A stretch of 64,000 nucleotides of DNA. Origin: Hylemonella gracilis str. Niagara R. Its GTDB lineage: Bacteria > Pseudomonadota > Gammaproteobacteria > Burkholderiales > Burkholderiaceae_C. The notes below the pieces were generated by a model. The model was given only the letters and a program-made list of their open reading frames with translations, had not been told where the DNA came from and did no database searches. The DNA lies in NCBI RefSeq assembly GCF_000600295.1, contig NZ_JEMG01000001.1:1865165-1929164 (forward strand), given 5' to 3'. The translations under genes were made by a program, and so were the position numbers. Within the stretch, counting starts at the first letter, position 1, and each line of letters starts with the position of its first letter. Below, piece by piece: positions 46,119 to 53,770 of this stretch.

Positions 46119-48307
46119 ACAGGCCCGAAACTTCCGCCACGCCCATGCTCTCACGCCGACTGTTCCTGCGCGCCAGTGGCGCGGGCCTCACGGTGGTCTT
46201 GCTGCCGGGCTGTGCCATCCCTGTGATCCCCAAGCGCCCCACGCCCGATCTGGACGCCGCCCTGGGTTGGATCAGCCATGCCGAGGGGCGCTACACCTTG
46301 TGGCTGCCCCGCGTCGAAATGGGGCAGAACATCCTGACCGGCCTCAAGCAGATCGCCTGCGCCGAACTGGGCGTGCCCTGGACGCAGGTGGACGCGCGCC
46401 TGCCTTCCACGCGCGACATCACGCGGGTCAAAGCCACCGTGGGCAGTGACTCCATGCGCGAATACGCAGTGCCGCTGGCCCAGGCCTGCGCGCTGCTGCG
46501 CGAGGCCATGGCGCGCGGCGGTTTCACGCAGGCGCAAGATGTACCAGCGCCCGCGCCGCAGTCACTGCGCCTGTTCCAGCCTGGCGGCCTGCCGGTGGCG
46601 CTGAGGCGTGTGCCGCTCGAACAAGGGCCGGCCATCGTGACCGGGCAAGCGCTGTACGCGGCCGATGTGCGGCGGCCGGGTCTGGTGTACGGGCGCGTGC
46701 TGTACGCGCCGCTGTCCTCCGAATTTTCGGCTGAGCCTGGCCGCTTGAACGAGGCCGCCGCCCGTGCGCAGCCCGGTTTTGTCGCCCTGGTGCGTGACGC
46801 TTGTTTCACCCGGGGGCGGGCGACCGGTCTGGGCATCGTGGCGCGCACGCCCGGCGCGCTGGACCGCATCGAACAGGCGCTGGCCATCGAGTGGCGGACG
46901 GAGGCGGGGAAGGAAGGCGATGCGCAAACCCAAACCCAAGCCACAACTTGGCAGGAACAACTGGACATAGACCGAGCCCTCGCACGCCGACCCACCTTGC
47001 CCCACGCCGTGCATGAAGACCGCGTGCCACCGGCCGGCGAGGGTGAGGGAAAAGGAGAGGGCACAAACGGCTGGGACCTGGACCTGCGCTTCGACATCCC
47101 GCCCGCCGCGCACGCCGCCATTGAGCCCCGCGCCGCCGTGGCCGAGTTCGACGCGCAAGGGCACTTGCAGCTCTGGGTGGGCAGCCAGGATGTGTTCTAC
47201 GTACGCGACGTGGTGGCCAAGCAACTGGGCCTGGACGAGGACGCCATCACCCTGCACGCGCAGCGCGTGGGCGGCGCCTTTGGCGGCAAGACCATCTGCA
47301 CCGTGGAACTGGAAGCCGCCGCGCTGGCGCGGGCCGTGCGACTGCCCGTGAAAGTGCAATGGACCCGCGCGCAGGAATTCCGCCAGGCCTTCCACCGCCC
47401 GCCGTCCAGCCACCGCGTGCGCGTGCGCCTGCGCGACGGGCGGCTGCACGACTGGTGGCACGCCTTCACCAGCGGGCACATCCTGCTCACCAACGCGGCT
47501 GCGCCGCCCTGGCTGCAAAGCGTGACCACCTTCATCGGCGACCGTGGCGTGGCGCGCGGCGCTGCCTTGCCCTACCGCGCCCACGCGCGCGAGACTCGCT
47601 TTGACCTGGTGCGCCTGCCCGTGCTCAGCGGCCCTTGGCGCGGCCTGGGCGCGGGGCCCAACCACTTCGTCACCGAGTCGGTGGTGGATGAATGCGCCCA
47701 CCGGGCCGGGCAGGACCCGCTGGCCTACCGCCTCGCGCAGATCGAAGACGCGCGCCTGGCCCGCGTGCTGCGGCACGCGGCCCGGGCGGCGCGCTGGCGC
47801 GAGCCAATTGTGGAGGCACTTGGGGAGCCACGTCGTCCGGCCGCGTCCACCTCGGCCAGCCTGCGCAAGGGCCGAGGCCTGGCCTGCGGCATCTACAAGG
47901 AGATGAGCTACGCCGCCGTGGTGGCCGACGTGGAGGTGGACCCCACCGGCGCCGTGCGCGTGACCAAGCTCTGGTGCGCCCACGATTGCGGGCGCGTCAT
48001 CAACGCCGAACAGGTGCGCGCCCAGTGCGAAGGCAATCTGGTCTGGGGTCTGGGCATGGTGCTGCGCGAGGGCCTGCGCTTCGAGCAGGGCGCCGTGGTG
48101 GCGGGCAGCTTTGCCGAGTACCCCATCCCGCGCTGGGACGACGTGCCCGAACTGGAGGTGCTGCTGATCGACGAAGGCGAACCGCCCACCGGCGCCGGTG
48201 AAACCGCCATGGTGGCGGCGGGCGCTGCCATCGCCAACGCCATCCGCGCGGCCACGGGCGTGCGCCTGTTGACATTGCCCTGCACCCCCGAGATGTTGCG
48301 GGCCTGA
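46115..48307 (+). CDS. iorB: Molybdopterin-binding large subunit, isoquinoline 1-oxidoreductase beta type
   Basis: A 730-residue molybdenum hydroxylase subunit with an N-terminal Tat-type signal (SRRLFLRASGAGLTVVLLPG, then C). MPT-cytosine-dinucleotide segments are visible (RVGGAFGGKTICTVELEA) and the catalytic Glu lies in PPTGAGETAMVAAGAAIANA. It would hydroxylate an N-heterocycle or oxidise an aldehyde in the periplasm. The substrate is not certain; the family name is by similarity of layout. A maturation chaperone (XdhC type) is not in the window. Confidence 0.92.
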   Translation: MNRPETSATPMLSRRLFLRASGAGLTVVLLPGCAIPVIPKRPTPDLDAALGWISHAEGRYTLWLPRVEMGQNILTGLKQIACAELGVPWTQVDARLPSTRDITRVKATVGSDSMREYAVPLAQACALLREAMARGGFTQAQDVPAPAPQSLRLFQPGGLPVALRRVPLEQGPAIVTGQALYAADVRRPGLVYGRVLYAPLSSEFSAEPGRLNEAAARAQPGFVALVRDACFTRGRATGLGIVARTPGALDRIEQALAIEWRTEAGKEGDAQTQTQATTWQEQLDIDRALARRPTLPHAVHEDRVPPAGEGEGKGEGTNGWDLDLRFDIPPAAHAAIEPRAAVAEFDAQGHLQLWVGSQDVFYVRDVVAKQLGLDEDAITLHAQRVGGAFGGKTICTVELEAAALARAVRLPVKVQWTRAQEFRQAFHRPPSSHRVRVRLRDGRLHDWWHAFTSGHILLTNAAAPPWLQSVTTFIGDRGVARGAALPYRAHARETRFDLVRLPVLSGPWRGLGAGPNHFVTESVVDECAHRAGQDPLAYRLAQIEDARLARVLRHAARAARWREPIVEALGEPRRPAASTSASLRKGRGLACGIYKEMSYAAVVADVEVDPTGAVRVTKLWCAHDCGRVINAEQVRAQCEGNLVWGLGMVLREGLRFEQGAVVAGSFAEYPIPRWDDVPELEVLLIDEGEPPTGAGETAMVAAGAAIANAIRAATGVRLLTLPCTPEMLRA

Positions 48308-48331
48308 GCCGCAACAAGCCTGAAAGGCAGA

Positions 48332-49351
48332 ATGCCGCATCGTCCACCTGGCCCTGCAGCAAACGTGCCCGCAGCCCGCCCCCGCATCGAAGGTGATTTC
48401 GCCAGCGCCGCCATGCTGCGCGTGTTGCGCCAGGGCCTGTTGGACCTGGGCCTGCCGCCCCCGCCACCCGGCCCGCCCACGCAGGGCGCGGTCGTCAGCC
48501 TGGACGGCAAGCGCGCTGTGCTGGCGCATGCGCTGCAGGTGGGCGGCCTGGCCTGCCTGCCCCTGCTTGGGCAAGGCCTGCACCGCTTCACGCACGAACC
48601 CACGCACAGCGCTTTGGCTGCCGCGCGCGACGCGCAAGACCTGCTGCAGCGTTGGGGCCGGCTGGAGCGTTACATCCACTCGCGCCACCGCGTGCGCCTG
48701 CTGTCGCTGAGCGACACCGGCGTGGACCTGGCGCATGTGGCGCTGCATCCCCACCCGGTACCGCTGCCGGCAGAAGACCTGGTGGTGCTGGGCGTGCTGC
48801 TGGCCTTGCTGCAGGCCTGCGGCTACCAAGGCCTGCATTGCACCGTGGGGGCTGCCGCGGCCTATCCGCAGCCCGACGCCCCAGCGCTGGCGCAGGCCTG
48901 CGCGCGCGGGCACAGCGCCCAGTGGCACATCCGCTGGACCCGCTTGCTCCCACACGCAGAGGAAGTAGCAAAAGCAGCAAGGGCAACGAGCCCGCAGACC
49001 GCGCAGGACCTGGTGCGCGACGAACCCTGGCCCGGCTGGATCAAGCAGGCCTATGGCTTGGTGGCCACCCGCCTACCCGCGCCGCTCGACCTGGACGCCC
49101 TGGCCCATGCCCTGGGCCAGTCACGGCGCAGCCTGCAGCGCGGCCTGAAGGAAGCGGGCCTGGGTTTTCGGCCACTGCAGGCCGAAGCCCGCTACCGCAC
49201 GGCGGGTTGGCACTTGATGCAGGGCGACGCCGCGCTGGCCGAGATTGGTTTTCTCTGCGGCTACGCCGACCAATCGCACTTCACGCGCGAGTTCAGGCAG
49301 CGCAGTGGACTGACGCCGGCGGATTTTCGGCGGGAGTTTGGGGTGGGGTGA
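48332..49351 (+). CDS. AraC-family transcriptional regulator
   Basis: A 339-residue regulator with an OruR/arabinose-binding-type N-terminal domain (SDTGVDLAHVALHPHPVP region) and a C-terminal AraC pair of helix-turn-helices: LDALAHALGQSRRSLQRGLK and EIGFLCGYADQSHFTREFRQ, then RSGLTPADFR. It starts 24 bp after iorB on the same strand and is the obvious candidate regulator of iorAB. It is the last gene before the AT-rich island. Confidence 0.92.
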   Translation: MPHRPPGPAANVPAARPRIEGDFASAAMLRVLRQGLLDLGLPPPPPGPPTQGAVVSLDGKRAVLAHALQVGGLACLPLLGQGLHRFTHEPTHSALAAARDAQDLLQRWGRLERYIHSRHRVRLLSLSDTGVDLAHVALHPHPVPLPAEDLVVLGVLLALLQACGYQGLHCTVGAAAAYPQPDAPALAQACARGHSAQWHIRWTRLLPHAEEVAKAARATSPQTAQDLVRDEPWPGWIKQAYGLVATRLPAPLDLDALAHALGQSRRSLQRGLKEAGLGFRPLQAEARYRTAGWHLMQGDAALAEIGFLCGYADQSHFTREFRQRSGLTPADFRREFGVG

Positions 49352-49386
49352 ATGGTGATTCGCGCTTCGGCTCGTGATGCTTAGAC

Positions 49387-49410
49387 TTCCGTTCACGGCC
49401 AGAAGCGGAA
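49387..49410. repeat. Palindromic element copy 1 (divergent)
   Basis: TTCCG ... CGGAA ends enclose GGCCAGAAG. On the reverse strand it reads TTCCGCTTCTGGCCG, a variant of the GTCCGC...GGGTCG element found between the downstream genes. It lies 36 bp after the AraC gene, at the left edge of the island. Confidence 0.4.
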
Positions 49411-49424
49411 ACTGAAGGAATAGC

Positions 49425-49592
49425 CTGAAACCAGTCGTTCATGACCCTCTGGGGGATATCGCCTCGCTATCCGACTTCCTAGAATGTGCCAAGGCAACTG
49501 CGGGGTCTGTCGGCTTTACTTATACCTGTACAAAAAGCCACGCAGATTTAGATTTCTTCAATAGCGACAAGACATTAGGGTGGATCCATTGA
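49425..49592 (+). CDS. Possible small gene or gene remnant without ATG (55 aa)
   Basis: An open frame from CTG 49425 (after AAGGA at about 49415-49419) to TGA 49590-49592. The translation looks protein-like (LKPVVHDPLGDIASLSDFLE, later FTYTCTKSHADLDFFNSD). There is no ATG or GTG start and an in-frame TGA occurs at 49413. It may use CTG, or be the decayed 3' end of an older gene. It has no recognised family. Confidence 0.25.
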   Translation: MKPVVHDPLGDIASLSDFLECAKATAGSVGFTYTCTKSHADLDFFNSDKTLGWIH

Positions 49593-49647
49593 ACGGTTTA
49601 TCACGCAGTCGCCGTTTTATCTCGCAGGTTTTTCGAACTACATCACG

Positions 49648-50488
49648 TTAGCCATCATGGGAAGCATAGTGGATACGACTCCAACACCGATCTATCTAGA
49701 CTGGCAGTTTTGGGCAGCAGTAGCCGCGTTTGTGGCCTTAGTGCTATCCCAACTGCCCCCTGTCATCTTTTGGTTTCGTCCTCGAAAGCTGGAGGTTGAG
49801 ATCCACAGTCGCGTTGTCGTGAGCCACAAAGTTGGAAACGCGAATGTTGGGTCTTATGTGAGTGTTCGCAACACAGGTGGACGAGCACTGCGAATTCTGG
49901 GAATGAAGGTCTCTCTATCGAGAGATGGAAAGGCCCTGGCCGTTCTTCCAGCCCAGAACTACTTTGAGACTCCTACTTCAAAAGATTCTGTCTTGTTCGT
50001 TCCTTTCTCCCTAAAGCCGGGCGAACAATGGGCTCACGCAACAAATTTTTTACAGTTCTTTGATCGATCAACAGAGAAGCTCTATCGCGAAAGTGAGTCT
50101 GCGCTTCAAGGAGACATACGCCAGAAGATCGCAGCTAGGCCAGAAGACAACAAGCAGGCGGTCGTCGCCGAAGCCGCTCTTATCAAGCCCTTTCTCGATT
50201 TGTTCGAACGCTTTTTTCTTTGGCTTCCCGGCGAGTACTCGATGGAACTGGCCGTTGACGCAGAGCCCGGCTCCGCCTCGTTCGTCAAGAGGTACAGATT
50301 TACGCTATTTGAATCTGATTCCGATGAACTGCGCTCTCACATTGAAGACTACAAATTTGGCGGAGGAATCTCGTACAACGTCGGCAGGCATGTTGGCCTA
50401 GCAGTACCACTCGTGCGGCATGACGGCTAACCCTTCCATCGAGAGGACCCGCCCCGGCGAGCCGGGGCGAGTCCTCTCATGTCAAACG
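49648..50488 (+). mobile_element. Integron-type gene cassette (single gene plus attC-like site)
   Basis: The unit begins at T of the core site GTTAGCC (49647-49653), three bases before the ATG of its gene, and ends at G of a second core site GTTGAGC (50488-50494). In the circular form its own first bases (G+TTAGCC) pair exactly with the R'' box GGCTAAC at 50425-50431. This is the defining geometry of integron cassettes. The left core deviates from GTTRRRY at one position. No intI gene and no second cassette of this type were seen. Confidence 0.6.
49657..50430 (+). CDS. Cassette-borne membrane-anchored protein of unknown function
   Basis: A 257-residue protein. One N-terminal membrane helix (WQFWAAVAAFVALVLSQLPP) is followed by a beta-rich domain (LEVEIHSRVVVSHKVGNANV; VRNTGGRALRILGMKVSL), a central helical part, and a hydrophobic-aromatic segment (LFERFFLWLPGEYSMELAV). 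The VxVxNxGxRAL pattern recalls Ig-like effector folds in other membrane hypotheticals, but no family was recognised. Base composition is clearly more AT-rich than the flanking iorB and araC genes. It starts three bases after a core site and its stop lies within the attC R'' box, the usual tight packing of cassette genes. Confidence 0.75.
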   Translation: MGSIVDTTPTPIYLDWQFWAAVAAFVALVLSQLPPVIFWFRPRKLEVEIHSRVVVSHKVGNANVGSYVSVRNTGGRALRILGMKVSLSRDGKALAVLPAQNYFETPTSKDSVLFVPFSLKPGEQWAHATNFLQFFDRSTEKLYRESESALQGDIRQKIAARPEDNKQAVVAEAALIKPFLDLFERFFLWLPGEYSMELAVDAEPGSASFVKRYRFTLFESDSDELRSHIEDYKFGGGISYNVGRHVGLAVPLVRHDG

Positions 50489-50494
50489 TTGAGC
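50425..50494 (+). mobile_element. attC-like recombination site
   Basis: R'' GGCTAAC (50425-50431), nine bases, GAGAGGAC (50441-50448), then an inner stem GCCCCGG / CCGGGGC, GTCCTCTC (50471-50478), nine bases, R' GTTGAGC (50488-50494). The symmetric 7-9-8 arms and a GTTRRRY right core match attC structure. The hairpin could also end transcription, but no T run follows. Confidence 0.6.
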
Positions 50495-50520
50495 GACTGC
50501 TTTCTTGGCCCCTCGACCGA

Positions 50521-50536
50521 CGGCTATGGGTCGACA
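50521..50536. repeat. Palindromic element copy 2
   Basis: CGGCTATGGGTCGACA, a shortened copy of the island's repeat, lies between the cassette gene and the HEPN-like gene. It is preceded by CTCGACCGA, which can pair with part of it. Confidence 0.5.
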
Positions 50537-50642
50537 TCTGAATTCGTCTAAGGGCTAAAACAGATCAATTCCTCCTGCAGTCGGATCTCAATGCGGGCCA
50601 TTCGTGCATCTAGATTTTGTCGATCACAGACCACAGACGACG

Positions 50643-51371
50643 ATGAACTATCCGTTTGCACCGCGCGCGAATCCTGACGGAACTGTAAAACCAGAAACCT
50701 ATGAGGAATTTCGTGAACGAGTACTTGCCTGTCTCGAGGAACTCGACACGATGGATCGCCCAGAACGTGCGGAACGTCACATCTGGATAGGGAAACACCA
50801 TGTTCACGTCGGCGGAGGCTACTGGGAACGAACAGAGACTTCGGCAGTAATGCAGGAAGCCCGTAGCAGCTACGTTTCAGGGAACTTTATTGCGACGCTG
50901 GTCCTAGCGCTGGCCTACAGCGAGCACGTCATCATTGATGCGCTGACATTGCCGCCGAAAAAGAGAACACCCACACTAGCCGACGCTATCAAGCTCGCTC
51001 GCGAAGCCGATCTATTTCCAGGCGACCTGCTGGATGGGGCCGCCAAACTGAGCCAATTTCGCAATCCGTACATACATCGCCGAGACTCAGACGACAAGGA
51101 CACGATGGGCCAACGCGTTCAGAACCGCAAGTCTCACCCCGTGACGATCCTCGAACAAGACGCTCGCGATGCGTTGCTCGTCATGTACGGATTCTTCCGC
51201 CATTCTTTCGTTCCCCCTCTGAAACCTTCAGGGGGAACCAGTCCAGAATGTCAGGTATCAGAATGGAGAAACTTCCGCTATGGGGCGATAGTGTCTAGCC
51301 ACCCTGGGCCGGTTCAGTCAGAAGTCCTTGATGCGCCGCCACAGTACAAAATAGTGCGGTGTTGCCTCTAA
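50643..51371 (+). CDS. HEPN-like protein of unknown function
   Basis: A 242-residue protein from ATG 50643; a GTG 13 codons upstream is an alternative. Residues ~75-200 are helical, with the HEPN-type motif RNPYIH (Arg140, Asn141, His145; R-N-x3-H) after LLDGAAKLSQF, and a preceding helix FIATLVLALAYSEHVIIDAL typical of that fold. HEPN domains are often metal-independent RNases in toxin-antitoxin and defence systems; activity here is inference. The last ~55 residues are encoded by a hairpin (51210-51238) and a copy of the island repeat, so the original stop may have been lost. No antitoxin nucleotidyltransferase is adjacent. Confidence 0.65.
   Translation: MNYPFAPRANPDGTVKPETYEEFRERVLACLEELDTMDRPERAERHIWIGKHHVHVGGGYWERTETSAVMQEARSSYVSGNFIATLVLALAYSEHVIIDALTLPPKKRTPTLADAIKLAREADLFPGDLLDGAAKLSQFRNPYIHRRDSDDKDTMGQRVQNRKSHPVTILEQDARDALLVMYGFFRHSFVPPLKPSGGTSPECQVSEWRNFRYGAIVSSHPGPVQSEVLDAPPQYKIVRCCL
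51210..51238. repeat. Strong inverted repeat within the 3' part of the HEPN-like gene
   Basis: GTTCCCCC / GGGGGAAC (8 bp) with an inner TGAA / TTCA pair and a three-base loop. It lies 35 bp before copy 3 of the island repeat, where coding similarity to a HEPN fold ends. Confidence 0.55.
51273..51299. repeat. Palindromic element copy 3 (inside the reading frame)
   Basis: This 27-bp copy starts TTCCGCTATGGGGCGATAG and matches copy 4 at 24 of 27 positions. Its core CGCTAT / ATAG is self-complementary. The HEPN-like frame reads through it. Confidence 0.75.
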
Positions 51372-51393
51372 ATCTCTTTCTGGGAAATGCTCT

Positions 51394-51819
51394 ATGTGGG
51401 GTTCACTGATCAAAGAATGGTGGCTATACCAGCGACAGATGGCAGCCTGCCGAAAGGCTGAGGCGAAAGCCTTGGCAAATATCCCGCAAAACGGCGATCC
51501 GACAAATGGATTGTGGGTTCAGGATGTCAAAAAAAATGATCAATGGCGTCGTCTGATACTGACCCGATTCTTGCGTTTCCAAGCGGATCGTTTGGGGGTG
51601 GATCTCCCGAGTACGACAGAGCAAGCGATGTATGGTCAAGTTGAGTGGGACGATGATGAGTCTCAGCCTTACTACCTGACGGATGTGGGGGTGCAATTGA
51701 CGCGGGATCGCATCAGGGCGGAAAAGAAACACCGGAGAGAAGTCGCCGCCTTTTGGGTGACATCTGTTGTCGGGGTTCTAGGCGCGATAACCGGGATGAT
51801 TAGCGTCTGGAAGAGCTGA
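51394..51819 (+). CDS. Hypothetical protein with C-terminal membrane anchor
   Basis: A 141-residue protein: a charged soluble part (RQMAACRKAEAKALANIPQN; WRRLILTRFLRFQADRLGVD), an acidic stretch (QVEWDDDESQPYYLTDVG) and a C-terminal helix (FWVTSVVGVLGAITGMISVW) that would be a tail anchor. It starts 22 bp after the HEPN-like gene and may be co-expressed with it. No family was recognised. Confidence 0.65.
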   Translation: MWGSLIKEWWLYQRQMAACRKAEAKALANIPQNGDPTNGLWVQDVKKNDQWRRLILTRFLRFQADRLGVDLPSTTEQAMYGQVEWDDDESQPYYLTDVGVQLTRDRIRAEKKHRREVAAFWVTSVVGVLGAITGMISVWKS

Positions 51820-51861
51820 ACGATTCACCGCTGAACCTCTACTTGGCGTGCAAGTCCTGAA

Positions 51862-51924
51862 GGTCCGCTATCGGACCACGAACTTGAGTTTCCAGAAGTC
51901 CGCTATGGGTCGATAGCGTCTAGC
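51862..51924. repeat. Palindromic element copy 4 and a related hairpin
   Basis: A perfect hairpin GGTCCG-CTAT-CGGACC (51862-51877) is followed 20 bp later by the best copy of the island repeat, starting GTCCGCTATGGGTCGATAGC (51898-51917) and ending CGTCTAGC at 51924. The core CGCTAT / ATAGCG encloses GGGTCG. It fills the gap between two small genes. Confidence 0.8.
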
Positions 51925-51975
51925 AAACCAAGGACGATCAATGCCTATGCGATCGAATATGGAATGTAAGGTTTT

Positions 51976-52281
51976 ATGAAGCTAAAGCGATTTTTTTGGA
52001 TTGGCTGCTTGGCGGGAGCTCTATCACCCGTGGTACTTTTCGTTATATCAGTCGCGGCTAGCCGCGTCTTTGAATCTTGGGCTTTCATTGCCCTTATGGC
52101 CGGTTTTCTCCCCTTTGCTTCAAATGATCCAGAACAACAAATGTCATGGGCTCAATTGGCAGCAGGTCTTGCGCTGAATTCGGTATTCTTTGGATTCATC
52201 GGACTTATCGTTGGTCGCATGCGTGGGGGAAGCGAAAAGCCCAGCGCGCCTACAGCCGACCTTAAGTCGCCCATGGGCTAG
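51976..52281 (+). CDS. Hypothetical small membrane protein
   Basis: A 101-residue protein with about three hydrophobic segments (FFWIGCLAGALSPVVLFVIS; FIALMAGFLPFA; LAAGLALNSVFFGFIGLIVG) and a hydrophilic tail. It has no Cys-based motif or known family signature. It lies between repeat copies 4 and 5. Confidence 0.6.
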   Translation: MKLKRFFWIGCLAGALSPVVLFVISVAASRVFESWAFIALMAGFLPFASNDPEQQMSWAQLAAGLALNSVFFGFIGLIVGRMRGGSEKPSAPTADLKSPMG

Positions 52282-52288
52282 AGCTTGC

Positions 52289-52331
52289 GGTCCGCTTTTT
52301 GTGTCCCTGAGTGACTCCCTTGGGTCGAGAT
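52289..52331. repeat. Palindromic element copy 5 (split)
   Basis: GGTCCGCTTTTTGTGTCC at 52289-52306 and ACTCCCTTGGGTCGAGATG at 52313-52331 each match half of the repeat. They look like one expanded or two overlapping degenerate copies. Confidence 0.5.
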
Positions 52332-52375
52332 GAACCTCTCAATTCCAAAAAATCCAAGGACCGGAGCGTCAACCA

Positions 52376-52900
52376 ATGCTTGTTATTCGTCCACGAGTGA
52401 GCGCAAGAAAGCTCGCGCTAATTGCCGCAGGTTTCGCTGGATTGGCAATCCTAGGATTCTTAACTTCCGAAACCAAAATCCTGCAGCGAGCGCAACTGAA
52501 AAATGCGAGCGGCAAGGTCACATGGGTGGCCGAATTAGACAGAGAAATCAGGTTCAAGTTGGCGGGCTTTCCGGAAACGTTTAGTTATCCAGCAAAGGGC
52601 AAGGTGCGTAGTACTGTCAGGGTAGCGCTATCCGCTGCAGAAAATGGCCAAGTCTCGATACTCTTCGACCCTCAGGCCTATCGCCCTCGCCCCTGGTCTT
52701 CAGAGACTAAATTTCACACTGTCTGGGAAATCGTGACACACAACGGTCCCGCTCGTACGCTCGTCGAATCTCAGGAGGCAATGCGTACTAGCAACGAGAT
52801 TGACTATTGGATCTCTGTTTTCTTTGCGGTCATTGCTGCGTATTCAGCGTACTTTTCGTACCTTACTTGGCGTAAATACGACTCACAGCTCTTCCATTGA
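52376..52900 (+). CDS. Hypothetical two-span membrane protein
   Basis: A 174-residue protein with an N-terminal helix (KLALIAAGFAGLAILGFLTS) and a C-terminal helix (YWISVFFAVIAAYSAYFSYL) flanking a ~100-residue beta-type domain (FPETFSYPAKGKVRSTVRVA). TM-domain-TM layout resembles DUF3592-type proteins, but I cannot assign it. AT-rich relative to the flanking chromosome. Confidence 0.65.
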   Translation: MLVIRPRVSARKLALIAAGFAGLAILGFLTSETKILQRAQLKNASGKVTWVAELDREIRFKLAGFPETFSYPAKGKVRSTVRVALSAAENGQVSILFDPQAYRPRPWSSETKFHTVWEIVTHNGPARTLVESQEAMRTSNEIDYWISVFFAVIAAYSAYFSYLTWRKYDSQLFH

Positions 52901-52983
52901 TGCAGATCGCAACACCAGGGTGAATACGATTGGCGCATGCTCCGCAAAGCAGCATCGTGAGGGTCTGCTTTATCAACCACCAG

Positions 52984-53012
52984 TTGTCCGCAATGGGTCG
53001 AAAGCTGGAAGC
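52984..53012. repeat. Palindromic element copy 6
   Basis: TTGTCCGCAATGGGTCGAAA at 52984-53003, ending AGCTGGAAGC. It shares GTCCGC and GGGTCGA at the same spacing as copies 4 and 7, and lies in the gap before the next gene. Confidence 0.7.
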
Positions 53013-53088
53013 AAACCCGTTGAGATTGATGAAGAACTGGCAGCTCATTGACGGCGTCATCTATGCTCTGACGAGAGAGTGTTGAGTT

Positions 53089-53535
53089 ATGAAAAAATTT
53101 TTATACGCCACCATCTTCACACTGAGTTTTGTTGCGAACTCAACAGAGCGCACGTCATGGAAAATTGATGCCAGCGTCTTAAGTTGCCAGCCTGAAAATG
53201 TGCATCTTGGGGAATCGATCAAGCTTAGATTGGGGCTCGATCATGGAGAAGAACTTTCCGTGGTTCGAGTGCGAGACAAAGTTACATTTTTCCTTGTCGT
53301 CTGGGGCCCTCCCAAAGGCTACCAAATGCTTATGTCTCCACAAAAGTTCGCCGAAGCAAAGTTGCTTGAAATAAGCACAGAGCAGGAGGCAATACCTTGG
53401 CGGCCTCCACTTTCTCCAGGTACGGTACGCATATTCGATCAACCTGGGACGTACTGGTTCTACACATCGGTGAACTTGGAATCAGAAGCAGGTGGTCATC
53501 GCTGTAAAGTACAAGTTCTACCTAGAGAAAAATGA
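53089..53535 (+). CDS. Hypothetical exported protein
   Basis: A 148-residue protein with a Sec-type signal (MKKFLYATIFTLSFVANS) and a beta-rich mature part (CQPENVHLGESIKLRLGLDH; FDQPGTYWFYTSVNLESEAG). Two Cys could form a disulfide. It resembles small Ig-like periplasmic proteins only in outline. It is preceded by repeat copy 6. Confidence 0.65.
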   Translation: MKKFLYATIFTLSFVANSTERTSWKIDASVLSCQPENVHLGESIKLRLGLDHGEELSVVRVRDKVTFFLVVWGPPKGYQMLMSPQKFAEAKLLEISTEQEAIPWRPPLSPGTVRIFDQPGTYWFYTSVNLESEAGGHRCKVQVLPREK

Positions 53536-53640
53536 CTCCTAGGCGATATCAGTAATTAGATGCTTTGAGAACCGATGCCCATACGCGATGGTCTCCAAGC
53601 GTACAGGCAATGCTCGTTGAATGGCTGCTGTTGCTGATAT

Positions 53641-53667
53641 TTTGTGTCCGCAACGGGTCGACAACAG
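53641..53667. repeat. Palindromic element copy 7
   Basis: TTTGTGTCCGCAACGGGTCG at 53641-53660, then ACAACAG. It aligns with copy 6 over GTCCGCAA-GGGTCGA. A further CGTCCGCTTATTTCC occurs at about 53730-53744. Confidence 0.65.
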
Positions 53668-53770
53668 AAGACGGCGTACGGCATGATTCTGATCGGCGAA
53701 TATTTAAAACCCGCCCGGATTGCCTGCGGCGTCCGCTTATTTCCAATGACGATCGCATAAAGGATGGGAC

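Noticed and set aside
46562-48955. A 797-codon minus-strand frame opposite iorB and the AraC gene
   Set aside because: The + strand carries clear molybdenum hydroxylase and AraC motifs; the antisense product resembles no protein family.
49593-49653. An attI site or a second attC to the left of the cassette
   Set aside because: The core GTTAGCC is present, but no complementary arms or R'' box fit upstream, and no integrase gene is adjacent.
51862-51924. A CRISPR array or tandem repeat reading of the GTCCGC elements
   Set aside because: The copies are hundreds of bases apart with genes between them, degenerate, and without uniform spacers or cas genes.
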